Of a stretch of 64,000 nt of DNA, positions 31,402 through 42,290 are shown piece after piece. Source of the stretch: Paulinella micropora (taxonomy: Eukaryota > Cercozoa > Imbricatea > Euglyphida > Paulinellidae). Below the pieces are notes generated by a model. The model worked only from the letters and a program-made list of their open reading frames with translations. It was not told the origin of the DNA and ran no database searches. The stretch covers positions 23,501-87,500 of the forward strand of contig WBZZ01003505.1 of NCBI GenBank assembly GCA_019918135.1. The letters are read 5' to 3'. Every line of letters starts with the position of its first letter. The first letter of the stretch is position 1. Both the position numbers and the translations under genes were made by a program.

Positions 31402-33516
31402 GTGTATGTATGTATGTATATGCATATGAATATACGTATGTGTGCTTGCCGCAGCCAAGGAACTGTACAGTCGAACGTGAAGTCCCGACAAACACATCCT
31501 TGTAGTATACGGACGAGGCAGACGGCTAATCGTGGGAAATTTGATTTCGCTACGCGGAAGACCAGAAACACAGAAAAGTTGACTTTGTGTTTACTGTTGA
31601 GGTAGGGAAGCTCTGGGTGCAGGTTTCTGCAAGGAGCTGAGAGAAGTCTTTACCGAGAACGCCATAGGCAGCGAACGGAATCTTCTTCCGAGTGCAGTAT
31701 TGCAGCGCCATCTCTCGCTACCCAAACACAGATACTGCAACACATACTAAACGCACACACACACGACCTGCTTCGCAGCTTTGCTTTGCGATTGTAGCTC
31801 GTAGATGCTCAGTTTATCCTACGCCACACAGCGAACTTGAAAGAAAACTCAGCATAATCGGAAGATGTGTTGGAGAGTGTGCTACTTGTAGCAACGCCAA
31901 AGGCACCACTTGCGCTGCTTCTTCCACCTCGGCCCGCGACGCATTGCACAGGCCCACCGCTCGAACCTCCCACACACGCACCGCACATCCCAACTGACTG
32001 CCTGCTTGTTGGAGTGGGCTTCCTACCAATCCATCTGCCACGGCCTGAGCAGCAACTTCTATGCAGCTAGCAAGACTGTGCTTCTTGCTAGTACCACCAC
32101 CCAAAAAGCAAAAGAAACCAACTTAATACCCTATAAATGGACAAGTGCATTATGGTAGTTGATGACGGACCTTTCTGGTGGGTGATGGAGCTGCCAAACA
32201 TCAATGGCGCCTCCCAGCGCCGCGGCCGACGCGACAATAGTTGCTGCTCCACAGCCACAAGTGACAAATCACAATCACTGCCCTCAGATGTGCTACTTTT
32301 GAGCTGGGCCGGGCTCACAAAATTTCGCCAGCTAATCGGCATGCCACCAAGTGCTCTTGAGAGCGAAAAGGACTCGGGCAAGAGCGTGAACAAGCAGAAG
32401 TGACACCTGTTGCTTTTGCTGCCCAGTCGTGTCATGCCTCCTTTCGTGGCCACTACTACCTCCGCCCTACCAACAAGCGGCAGACATGCCTGCCGCAGCT
32501 CGAGGACTGTCGCTCAGTCCTCCGGACTTTGCCTAACACAAGTCTTTGCTTGAAGCAGTTGCGCATACCGACCGGGCCGCGCCGTCCTTCCAAGTGCGCA
32601 CTGCCTCCGCGACCAGAGCTTCCTGAACACTCCCATATGCTTGCAGGCCGTGCCAGGGCAGTGCTTTCCGCTTTGTACCCCATAATGGAGCTCCTGTCCG
32701 TCTCGGCAGTAGGTGTCTGCGGTGTCGAAAAAGCGGACGCCGACCTCGAGCGCAGCGTGCAGCACCACCAACGCCTCCCCGCGAGATGGACCTGCGAACG
32801 CACCCACACACCCCAACACCGCACACACACACACACACACACACACACGCGCGCGCGCATGCATACGCAAGGCCAGCAAGGATTGCGGAGGAGAAGGGGG
32901 GTAAAAAGCGTGTGGTACGTGTGTTGGGGTAGTCAACGCACAGCGGCATCACGCCCATGCCCAGCGCGCTGACTTGTCGTCCGCACAGCGTGACTGTCCA
33001 GTCTGGCACCGCCAGCCAGTCTTCTCCCAGTGGCTCGGGCACGGCTGCAACAGCAGGAGCTACAGCTAACGGGGCGGCTGCTTCGCGGCGCGCGCGCTTG
33101 GTCGGCCTGGCCGCGTCGCCTGCCGTGTCCTTCGGAGCTGCTGCACTGGCGGGCAGGGACGAGTACGAGGATGAGGAGGACGAGGAGCTGCTGGAGCAAC
33201 TGTCTGCGGATGCGGAGGGCACGCCGAGCAGATGCGGTCCTTCCTCCACCCACTTGCCTTGTGTCGCGCAGGCCTCCAGCCACGTGTCGCTGAGCCAGTG
33301 GGCTTTGGCCGCGGCGCATGCGGCGTGGCGGGCAGGCTGGTAGCTCTGTTGCGCCAGCACCACGTGCGTGGCGTTGCGTCCCGGCTCCTCGTTGGCCGCC
33401 AGCTCCACCACACACAGCTCGGGACCAGTGGACAAGGCATGCCGCGCGCCCCGCAGCCAACCCAAGGCGCGCGCGGAAACAGGGCCCAGCACCACCACCA
33501 CCAGACGAGACGACAT
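30623..33516 (-). CDS. BRCT domain - aldo/keto reductase fusion protein, 14 exons
   Basis: Exons read from 33516 downward: 33516-32919, 32791-32679, 32622-32569, 32459-32407, 32331-32279, 32243-32171, 32066-32027, 31966-31886, 31818-31768, 31717-31654, 31276-31209, 31008-30953, 30906-30834, 30688-30623. All introns are GT-AG, phases agree, and the total is 1,443 bases (480 residues plus stop). Residues about 2-100 form a BRCT domain (VVVVLGP, HVVLAQQSY, AHWLSDTWLEACATQGKWVEE with its conserved Trp and Cys). A Ser-rich linker and a basic patch (RPTKRARRE, possible nuclear signal) follow. The rest is an aldo/keto reductase: GVRFFDTADTY with the catalytic Asp and Tyr, VVVATKGGMT, AIDVWQLHH, VRAVGLCNAS, IPFAAYG, YPCVLHIPGART. 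BRCT domains bind phosphoproteins in DNA repair; the reductase would use NADPH. The start could lie upstream because the frame stays open to 33630. Each domain is secure; the fusion rests on one uninterrupted first exon. Confidence 0.82.
31279..31436. repeat. (ATGT)n microsatellite inside an intron
   Basis: About 150 bases of ATGT/ATGC/ATAT steps between exons 10 and 11 of the BRCT-reductase gene. It ends directly at the splice acceptor (TACATGCAG on the minus strand), so the repeat forms part of the 3' splice region. Confidence 0.9.
32819..32859. repeat. (AC)n(GC)n microsatellite inside intron 1
   Basis: ACACAC... followed by GCGCGCGC in the first intron of the BRCT-reductase gene. This explains a Cys/Val-rich reading frame in that intron that is not real protein. 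Confidence 0.85.
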
Positions 33517-33689
33517 AATGCACTGCAGACATAAAGGAGCCGCAGCAACCAGATCGCACAGGCAACAAACGTTGGCAAAGAAGAAAGGACCAGGAGAAAG
33601 GAGAAAGGAGAGAAAAGAAGGAGCAAACAAACTAAGAGGCTAGCAGAAGACGACGCGGTAAGAAAAAAACGGAAGAATGATGAAAAGGG

Positions 33690-34128
33690 AACGACCACCT
33701 TCACGGGAACAAAGGCGAAGGCGAAGAAGGCGAAGAAGGCGAAGAAGAAGAAAAAGAAGAAAAAGAAGAAGAAGAAGAAGAAGAAGAAGAAGAAGAAGAA
33801 AGGAAGAAAGGAAGGAAGGAAAGAAGGAAGGAAAGAAGGAAGGAAAGAAGGAAGGAAAGAAAGAAAGAAAAGAAAGAAAGAAAAGAAAGAAAGAAAAGAA
33901 AGAAAGAAAAGAAGAAAGAAAGATAGAAAGAAAGAAGGAAGGAAGGAAGGAAGGAAGAAAGTAAGTAAGTAAGAAAGTAAGTAAGAAAGTAAGAAAGAAA
34001 GAAAGAAAGAAAGAAAGGAAGGAAGGAAGGAAGCAAGAAAGAAAGAAAGAAAGAAAGAAGGAAGAAAGGAAGAAGGAAGGAAGAAAGGAAGAAAGGAAGA
34101 AAGGAAGAAAGGAAGAAAGGAAGAAATC
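33690..34128. repeat. Purine simple-sequence tract (GAA/GGAA/AAAG)
   Basis: More than 400 bases of only A and G on the plus strand, with GAAGAA, GGAA and AAGTAAGT sub-blocks. Long Lys/Glu/Arg or Ser/Phe/Leu frames here are artefacts. Confidence 0.92.
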
Positions 34129-34429
34129 AAAACGACAACTAGCAGGGGAGAGGAAAAAAACAAATAAGAAATATGAGAATGAGATAGAAGAGATCAAGAA
34201 GAGCTGTGTTGGTCCATCTATCTACCAACAATAAATATATATATATATACTTGTGTGTGTACATATTTGAGATGCAAAGGGTTCAACTGTATGGACTCTC
34301 CAGCAGCGAGAACATCAGTGTGGGTAGGCACTACAGCGAATACTATGGAACTTCAATAAAGACTTCTTTCTTCAGCCCAGCACTTGGACGTCGTCTACAT
34401 CTGCATCTACATCTACGTCTACACCTACA

Positions 34430-35350
34430 AACACTGACACGGACACGGACACGGATACGAACACGGATACAGATACAGGCACAGCAGGTACAGGTACAGG
34501 TACAGGCGCAGGTGCAGGTGCAGGTACAGGTACAGCAGGTACAGGTGCAGGTGCAGGTGCAGGTGCAGATACACAGATACAGATGCAGATACACAGATAC
34601 AGGTACAGGTACAGGTGCAGGTACAGGTGCAGGTGCAGCTACAGGTGCAGGTGCAGGTGCAGATGCAGATGCAGATACACAGATACAGGTACAGATACAG
34701 ATACAGGTACAGAGGCAGATACAGGTACAGATACAGAGGCAGATACAGAGGCAGATACAGATACAGATACAGATACAGATACAGATACAGATACAGATAC
34801 AGGTACAGATACAGGTACAGATACAGGTACAGAGGCAGATACAGATACAGGTACAGATACAGATACAGATACAGATACAGATACAGAGGCAGATACAGAT
34901 ACAGATACAGATACAGATACAGAGGCAGATACAGAGGCAGATACAGAGGCAGATAGAGGCAGATACAGAGGCAGATACAGAGGCAGATACAGAGGCAGAT
35001 ACAGAGGCAGATACAGAGGCAGATACAGAGGCAGATACAGAGACAGATACAGATACAGATACAGATACAGATACAGATACAGATACAGATACAGATACAG
35101 ATACTACAGATACAGATACTACAGATACAGATACTACAGATACTACAGATACAGATACTACAGATACAGATAACTCAGATACAGATACTACAGATACAGA
35201 TACTACAGATACAGACTACAGATAACTCAGATACAGATAATACAGATACAGATACAGATACAGATACAGATACAAGATACAGATACAGATACAGACACAG
35301 ATACAGATACAGATACAGATACAGAGATACAGATACAGATACAAGATAGA
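34430..35350. repeat. Hexamer minisatellite (ACAGAT/ACAGGT family)
   Basis: About 900 bases built from six-base steps: ACAGGT/GCAGGT in the left third, ACAGAT in the middle, and ACAGAGGCAGAT blocks from about 34,910 to 35,040. ACTACAGAT variants come last. The ordered change of variants shows local expansion of sub-units. Frames of Gln/Thr/Asp/Tyr/Arg repeats read from it are not credible genes. Confidence 0.92.
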
Positions 35351-35726
35351 TACTAGAAGAAAGAGTGCCACCCCATACCGGAAGAGTGGCGGTAATTTTT
35401 CTGTGGTCCCACAACCGATAGTTTGGAGTACTGGTCTACGGCTTCTTGAACAATGGGAAGACCTGACGTACACGAGCGTTTGAAAAGAGGTCCATGCCAG
35501 ATATGATGTGACTTATCTTCATAATGGTGCTTAAATTCTCGTTTCTCTTGGCCAGATTTCTGTTTCCTGCACGTGGAACGGGAAGGTTGTGTTATGTTGC
35601 CTTCCATACCCTTCCTTTTCCTTCCTTTATTCGTTTTTACTTTTTGTAAATTCACATTTCACTATCAAAGCTTTTGCTCATCTTTGCTTTTCTTCTTTCT
35701 TCTTTCTTCCCCACTTCCCCGCCCTC

Positions 35727-35727
35727 G

Positions 35728-35758
<31 letters not shown>

Positions 35759-35794
35759 CCCCCCCACCCCCCCCCCCCCCCCCCCCCCCCCCCC

Positions 35795-35828
<34 letters not shown>

Positions 35829-35895
35829 CCCCCCCACCCCCCCCCCCCCCCCCCCCCCCCCGCCCCCCCACCCCCCCCCCCCCCCCCCCCCCCCG
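35727..35895. repeat. Poly-C tract with periodic G and A interruptions
   Basis: About 170 bases of C broken by single G or A in a repeated CCCGCCCCCCCACCC pattern. The G-rich strand could form quadruplexes. Pyrimidine-rich TTCCTC/TTCTTC sequence continues to about 36,130. Confidence 0.9.
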
Positions 35896-36214
35896 CCCCA
35901 ACCCTCCTTTTTCTTCTTTTTCTTCGTTTTCCTTCTTCTTTCTTCCCCTTGCCTCTCTCCTCCCCCCGCCCCCCCCCCTTGTCTCTTTCTTGTCCTTTTT
36001 CTAACTTCCTTCTTCCTCATTCTTCCTCTTTCCTTCTTCCTCATTTCTTCTTCCTCATTCCTTCTCATTTCTTCTCATTCCTTCTTCCTCATTCCTTCTT
36101 CCTCGTTCTTCATCCTTCTTCCTTATTCCTGCTAATATTAGTTCTTTTCTTCCTTCTTTTCTTCGTTTTGCAATCCTTGCAAAAATATGTGCGCTTATTT
36201 TACATGTTACTTGC

Positions 36215-36830
36215 AGATATTGTTGCCCTTCTCGCTGGGAAGACTTGGCATTCGTTGCCTACCACTTTCCGCTACCAATGCTGGGGCATCGCTGGTATTG
36301 CTGACGGCACCGAACTCAGCATATTGGTGAGCTCGATATTCCCTTTTGTTTTGTTGTTTTTGACTTTCTGTTTCTGTAGGCTAGCCAAGCTGAAAGTGGG
36401 CGTCTCTACGTCTCCATTGTTGATCCGAACCCCGAGCGTGGAAATTAAGGGTTTAGGTGAGCATTTCACAGGTTATGTTGGATGTCGATTGTGTGTCACA
36501 ACGACTGGAAAGCCTGTTCTGATTGCTGTGCCACGAATAACCAGGTCTATTCATCATTTATGTTCTCCTGGCTCGAGCACTCGTATTCTTCAACTGCACG
36601 GCACACTGCGCCGAAGTGTCATGCATTCCAGCGCCCGCAACAGTTTTGTAATCTTTTGTCACCTTGGGTGGATTGTCCCCCTTGTACAGTCATTTCATCT
36701 TCCCATCGCCAAGGACTTCAAAGTTTGAAATGGAAATCGAAGAGTTCTTGCGTAGATAATGTTAATACTAGTGTTAACAGTATAGATGTCACGTTGGAAT
36801 CCTTACTAGTGACAGGTATTAATAATTAAA
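36215..36830 (+). other. Possible spliced host gene fragment, unidentified
   Basis: An acceptor (TTACTTGCAG, about 36,216) opens a segment ending at a donor near 36,327, followed by a 50-base intron ending TTTCTGTAG. The joined frame reads LLPFSLGRLGI..., NAGASLVLLTAPNSAYW and LAKLKVGVSTSPLL, which faintly resembles the N-terminal part of acyl-CoA synthetases (AMP-binding). A later segment reads GKPVLIAVPR. No start or end could be set, and the poly-C tract lies immediately upstream. Treat as a weak lead. Confidence 0.25.
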
Positions 36831-37071
36831 ATGTATAGAAGCAGTGTTTGTGTAAAGGCAAATGAAATAAAAGCAATAATTGCATAGCTAATAAGCTATT
36901 TACTTGGAATGCAGTGAGATATATCAGAGTTATCATCTTAGCGACAGGCGCTCTGGTTGTGGTTGTTGTGAAAACTACCGGTTTTCCTCTGTCTTTGTAT
37001 GGTCTTATTCCTACTAGTGGTAAGTATTCTATTATTCAAAGTGTTTGCGTAAAAAAATACTTATGATGAAT
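36831..37071. other. AT-rich stretch, no gene seen
   Basis: Flank of the R1 repeat with no conserved frame. ACTACCGGTTTTCC and CCTACTAGTGG are the only distinctive strings. Confidence 0.4.
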
Positions 37072-37282
37072 CGGAATGAATACCGTGACCGTACCGGACC
37101 GAATTATTAATCAACTATTGTGTTAAACTTTCTTTAAGTTTATACTTCAAGTTTACACATCTATTTTTAGTTCCATTACTCTATTTTTCCGTTTATTTAT
37201 CAACTGTCATAACTTGTAGTTATCGTTTTCAACTGCCCGGCGTTAACAAATTAATTTATTTCCCTTTACCTGTTAGCTTTTT
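37072..37282. repeat. Repeat R1, copy B
   Basis: Inverted relative to copy A at 21078-21340, with similarity end to end and a few short gaps. It abuts the end of the element 3 LTR, so element 3 also inserted into or next to this repeat. Confidence 0.7.
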
Positions 37283-37286
37283 ACTA

Positions 37287-38060
37287 GTGTATTAATAACC
37301 GGAACAGCTACTCTGACACTTAGTCGTCACTCAACGGGAGAGGAGCAGACCAAGCATAAGAGTCAAGTAACGACAAGCCGGACGACAATGCCACTATGTA
37401 TTGTGCGGGCTGGCCGACAAGATGATCTCTTTTCCCCCTTGGCCCGGGGGGAAGCCGCCATAAGCGGTCCGCCGACCCCCACGTCGAAGACTGACTCCTC
37501 ATTTGAAGGCGCTCTCGACCGACCTACACATGACATAATTCATTCCGCCGTGCTGTCGAATAAGTAAAAATATTATTTGTCAACGTCCAGTGTCACATCC
37601 GCAGGCGAGAACTCGTGCACCCTAGCTCCAGCAAGTGTCCAGCTCTTCCTCAAGTTCCACTTGCATCGGATATATATGCCATCTCTTCATCCTCCCCTTC
37701 AGCCGAAAAGAAAAAGTAGCTGATGATCCGTAAGCGACATCAGACTCCATTGCAATGCGCATAATGTCACGTTTTGGCTCGCTTCCGAGGACGGTCTTCC
37801 ACGACCCTTGTGCTCTTCTGCTACGAGCATATGGAGCGGTGCCTGTTTTGGTCTCCTCTTTTTCGCCGCAACTTCCTTATCACACTTCGGTGCACCCACC
37901 AGTAAAAACGATATGCCCGCACTCTGGACCTCCTCGGATATGCGAAGCGGAATCCTACGTTCCTCAATCAAATCAAACTGCATATCCAGAACTACTCTCT
38001 GCATCAGTTGCAACGTCCAAGGTGTGAAGTCCTCGTCGTCCTTCTCGATGGATGTTTTAC
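37287..38060 (-). mobile_element. Element 3: 3' fragment of the same LTR family
   Basis: From right to left there is part of the tail domain (38013-37699), about 260 bases of 3' untranslated sequence, a polypurine tract (37427-37440) and a diverged LTR (37419-37287) starting TGTCGGCC. The LTR has an AT-rich step where the TATA box should be (ATACATAG) and keeps TTGGTCTG. The motif region is altered (CGACTAAG). It is the most diverged copy in the window. Confidence 0.6.
37699..38013 (-). pseudogene. Element 3 tail-domain fragment
   Basis: The frame reads RVVLDMQFDLIEERRIPLRI...LLVGAPKCDKEVAAKKRR, aligning with RLVLNVPFDLTEERRIPAQI...DIIGAPPAAVGSRGKKR of element 1 and VLDMPFDLTKDSRIPTII of element 4. 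Only the C-terminal third of the domain survives in frame. Confidence 0.65.
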
Positions 38061-38701
38061 CGGTTCGGTTGTAAAAGAATATATTTATTTATGCCTATCC
38101 TTTTACTCAACCAGTTCAAACAACTCCGCCAATGACCCAGTCTTCTTAGCTTATATAAATAAGGATCAAAGATGGTGGAAAATGTGGGAGACTAGCGGAG
38201 CCAAAAACAACCAAGGCAAACACCAGCCAATTCCCGTTGTCCGGCCTAACGATAATATATTCCGGTCTAAAAAGTGTAACGTTCACTTCTAGTAATATTA
38301 TCGTTATCCGGCGGCGGTTAAGAGGGTTATTAATATTAACGACCTCTTATTATTGTGTCTGTTTTGACACAGGGGTATATTAATGTAGCACATATTTACC
38401 TATCTGCGCCTACAATCCCCCCTCCCCTGTTTATCCGATAACCCCCGTTAATTAGGAGTAGAGAGGTAAATGTGAGCGGAAGGAATATGTGGGTGTCGAG
38501 GCTTGGCTCGAGATTGATGGCTTCTCTTCCCTTGGGATCGTATAGGTGATTGAAGGGAAGAAATGTAACCGTATGCGTTACTCCGAATTGTTTGGAATTC
38601 GGAAAATGTGCGAAATTCGAATTTGACTTCGGATTTAATTATCAAATTTGAATTTTGAATTTCGTTCTACACTCCCCCCCCCCCCCCCTTGATGACCCTT
38701 G
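38061..38701. other. AT-rich stretch, no gene seen
   Basis: TAATATTA-type sequence and a short C run at about 38,675-38,689. No coding frame or repeat family recognised. Confidence 0.45.
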
Positions 38702-40917
38702 TCATCCAAATGTGAGGAGTAACTTCGTCGCGCTGGGCTGACACTTGGCACGGTAGTGTCGCGGTGTAGAGATTAAGTCGTATCCCGGATCGGTACACTT
38801 ATCACCATACCCCATCACCGCTCCAAGGGCTCCCTGGTTGGTACGGAGGCGAATCGAGGCTGGGACGTTAGGTACTTCACCCCATCTGACCTTTTTTGAT
38901 TGTAAGATCGGCCCCCCAGTAACGCTCCACGAATCCCTTCGATAGGACAGATGCTGATTGAAGCTTGGAGGAAGTCCGCCTGGTAGGTCTCGAGGCATAC
39001 GAAAACTTCCTAGCATCATCACTTGGGCTGAGGATCCTCCTGATCCAGGGCATGTTAGTCGGTTGTCAGCTTGGTGCCGATGACAACCGACTAACATGCC
39101 CGTCCATTTTTTTGGGATGAATGGGCACTTTGCCAGTCTAGGTTTTTGTTTCGTTTTTTGTTGTCCTTGTTGGACTTTTTTCTTTGTATAGTTATATACT
39201 TTTGTATCGAGCCAGCGTGAAGTTCTAGTTGGAAGTGTCTAGGGAATTTACAACCCCTATTTGGGGGGGGGGGGGTCTCAAAATGCGTCATACTCATAGA
39301 ACGCGTCATACTTCTCGGCCTCCAGGTGTTTCCTGTACTCGTCCTCCGTGCTGGATTGGGAGGGTGTGCGTTCCCGTTCCCGGGGAGGAAAGTCTCGATC
39401 ATGATCGAGCTGGGCCTGGAGTGAGTCCTGTTCCTCATCGGAGAGGTCGAATGGAAGGATAGAGGACTGTGGCGGTACGAATTCTGGGTATAATCGCCGA
39501 ATTATGTCCCCGAGTTTATGTTCATATACTTGCTCCCATCGGGGGTAGCAGTGTCCGGAGTGATGGATGTAATCCAATGATTGTGTGGCTCTGTGCCATC
39601 GAAATTCTTCGTCTTGTACGGCACTGTCCCACTGTGGACGAGCGCGTTGACGGAACAGAGTCTTCCCCACTCCTCAGCCCAAGGGAGGACGTGCTGAGGG
39701 ATCGTTGGGGGTGGGCCCATGAGTGTGTTCACTGCATGTACCACTTGTGCGTGGTCCGTCCGTAGCAACCGTGTGCGAATAGGAATGAGCCAAATCGCAG
39801 GTTGTTCGAGTTGAAACGGAGGTAATGTCTTTGTCGTAGCCGTGCCGCTCCCGGGATCAACGGTCGCCGGATGCGATTCGTCCTCCGCCTAGGGGGGGCT
39901 AAAATGAGATATGCTTGGCAACATAGAACTGGAGAGGAGGGTGGGAGAGGGTTATAAGACTTGCATCTCGAGGGGCAATCCCAGAGCCTCCTTGATTTGG
40001 CATAACTCGTCACCTTCTGCTGCCAGTTCCCATGGGTGATCGTGGCTCTTTCTGAGATGATAGGCCCGATATGCCTTGACCTCCTCCGGCAGGCGCACGC
40101 CCGCTCTTTCCAGGAGTAGGTAATAGGCGTTGATGTCCGCTTGCGGCGATCGGAGCCTGCGGAGCTCGTGGGGTTCCAAGAGCTGTCTAGGCAATGCGTT
40201 GATGCTATAGAATCGAAACACATATGCCTTTTGTCGGTCGGTTAGGCTAGCCCATCCTGGGAGGGACCGAACCTTATCCCACTGATCCATGGTCAGTGTT
40301 GTGGTATCGCCCGGGATGTATGTGTGTGGCGCCACATGTGGGAGTGGGTTCTCCTCATGGTGCCAGGTTGGTTCTCCCTGGAGGATCTCCCAAGGTTTCG
40401 CAATCGGGTATCGCCACTGACGCGATCTCTCAGTGTTTTTATGCTCTAGGCACATGTTCGGCCCATACCGCTCCGGCGACATATAGATGTCGGGTGCAAG
40501 AAGCCATCGGTGTCCACAGTGGCGGGTACCGTAGAACATGCGAGTTTACCCCTGCCGCATGTCAGGTTCTCGTCCTGTGCTGCATAGTGACAACACGGGT
40601 TGTTGGACCATACTCCCCGCTCATCCTCTAGCGGCGGTAATGATGGCAGCAGGATTTCCTCAGGTACGACCCCCGGGTCCGGTCGTTCCTCAAATAGGTG
40701 AGGGTCGGAACCCAGTTAACCTGGTTTCCGATCAGCTTGTGTCGGTACGGCTCCTCCGTCGGTTTGAACGGATTGGTACGCGGGTTTGTAGTAATACTGT
40801 ATGTCTGAGCGCGGGCATTCAAGCCGTAGGCGGCGCTCCGCGTCCGTGATATCCGGGTACGGAGGGTAGATCCGATGGATTCTACGTGACGCCGGATCAA
40901 AGGCATATCGGACAGGT
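38702..40917 (-). other. GC-rich minus-strand reading frames, unrecognised
   Basis: Four adjacent frames look like coding DNA. 40539-39952 (195 residues) reads MFYGTRHCGHRWLLAPDIYM, then WDKVRSLPGWASLTDRQKAY, and ends at LPLEMQVL. 39768-39502 and 39670-39278 are probably one protein split by a frameshift (HVLPWAEEWGRL then SLDYIHHSGHCYPRW). 39097-38702 contains NRLTCPGSGG. At the right, 40991-40716 reads PDITDAERRLRLECPRSD. They lie between two LTR-family fragments and could be ORFs of another retroelement or virus. I recognise no domain. Confidence 0.35.
39048..39101. repeat. Perfect palindrome with 21-bp arms
   Basis: GGGCATGTTAGTCGGTTGTC-A at 39048-39068 is the exact reverse complement of 39081-39101, around a 12-base loop (GCTTGGTGCCGA). 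It lies between two unrecognised minus-strand frames. Possible roles are a terminator, a recombination site or a protein-binding site. Confidence 0.9.
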
Positions 40918-41011
40918 TTGTTAAAGGACCAGCTCTCGTATGAGCCGGAGGAGGACTCCGAAGAGAAACAGAGGTTGCCGGATGCAATCACGGAATTAGA
41001 AACAGGCTCTC

Positions 41012-41777
41012 ATGAGAGAGTGGCGAGAAGGCAACGGAGGGGGGAGAATGACGCGGACGACAAGGGGGAGGTCAGGGAGCGGAAGGAGGAGCCAGGAAGG
41101 GGCAGGGATGCCACAGCAGGAAGCAAAGAAGGAGGAGAAGGAGAGAGAGAAGAAGCAAAGGGGACGACCGGCTCTTCCGAAACCACCACCAAAAGGTCAG
41201 GATGGGAGCGGAAGGCGGCCACGGTCGGAAAAGTGGGTGGAGGACCCAGCCAAAATCGATAAGATCCACTGGAGGGTCGGCAAGTTTTACCTGATGAGGC
41301 CGGCTGCCAAAGATGTCGCGGACGACACTATGGATGATTTTTACGTCATGCGGATACTAAAGGTGGGGGGACGTACAAGGTCCAAAGCAGCAGCGGGCAT
41401 TGCCCCGGTAATGCAATTTTGGAGGAGTGGTGAAGAGACGGACTCGGAAAAAGGTCGTCGGTTTAACCCAGTTTTTCTGGAGAAATGGGGACAAAGACGG
41501 GAAACATGGGATCTAAGCATTCAGCTGGATGATAAGGACCACACTCCATATACGGTACAGTCGAGGCCTAGGATGGTCTTGGACATGCCATTTGACCTCA
41601 CAAAGGATTCGCGTATTCCCACCATCATCTGGGATGAGGTGGAAGAGGAAGGCCTGCCCTTCGAAATTATCGGGGCACCACCGGCGGCGGTGGGATCGAG
41701 GGAGAAGAAACATCCCTCGGCCAGAAAGGAAGACACGGGCGGGGAGAAGATGAGAGAGAAAGAGAGTGATGAGAGAG

Positions 41778-41834
<57 letters not shown>

Positions 41835-41857
41835 AACGAAAGAGAGAGAGACGATGA
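41012..41857 (+). CDS. Element 4 tail domain, nearly intact
   Basis: 281 residues. After a charged helix it shows WRVGKFYLMRPAAKDVADDT, MDDFYVMRILKVGG, GIAPVMQFW, RFNPVFLEKWGQRRETWDLS, LDMPFDLT and FEIIGAPPAAVGSRE. A GA microsatellite (41780-41855) adds an Arg/Glu repeat to the end of the frame and probably runs past the original stop. Upstream, another frame (40918-41262) carries the N-terminal charged segment. This is the best copy for defining the domain. Confidence 0.65.
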
Positions 41858-42104
41858 CCGGGACCGGGGTGGCACGCCTGGGGGAAGCGGCTGATAATAC
41901 ACATGGGTCGATTGATCCATATGTGTATGGGACGCGAGGGTATGGACCCTATTTCAGGGTTGGACTCAGTTAAGTTGGCCTCGTGACTTTGGGCTACATT
42001 CAGTAATAAAGATGCTAATTGTGTACTTTCATGTGCAAGTTATAAACAACACATGAAAATACACGACAGCTATCTATACCTGTCGAAATCATTTCTTTTG
42101 GCTT

Positions 42105-42290
42105 ACTTGACATTCTGCGCGGAGCGCGATGATATAATCTTATTTCGCGCGGTGCGCGACGACATGAGGATATGCAGCGCGGTGCGCGACGATATACATT
42201 CTTTCCGCGTAGGGACGCGATGATATACATTTATTCCGCCAAGGTCGCGATCTTTACTATATATTCCGCGCAGGGACGCGATAACAAGCC
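42105..42290. repeat. Tandem repeat, unit about 37 bp, five copies
   Basis: Units share TTCCGCG, then (A)GGGACGCGATGATATACATT with variants (GCGCGGTGCGCGACGATATA). A further partial unit appears at about 42,585-42,610. It lies in the 3' untranslated region of element 4. Confidence 0.8.

Noticed and set aside
33066..34163. Long Ser/Phe/Leu-rich frames resembling membrane proteins
   Set aside because: They read the purine tract on its pyrimidine strand; there are no real membrane segments.
34206..35225. A 339-residue open frame of Gln/Val/Thr/Asp repeats
   Set aside because: It is a translation of the hexamer minisatellite; all frames stay open because the unit length is a multiple of three and contains no stop.
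35589..36728. A 379-residue proline-rich frame
   Set aside because: It crosses the poly-C tract and at least one plausible intron; only the part after 36.2 kb looks at all like protein.
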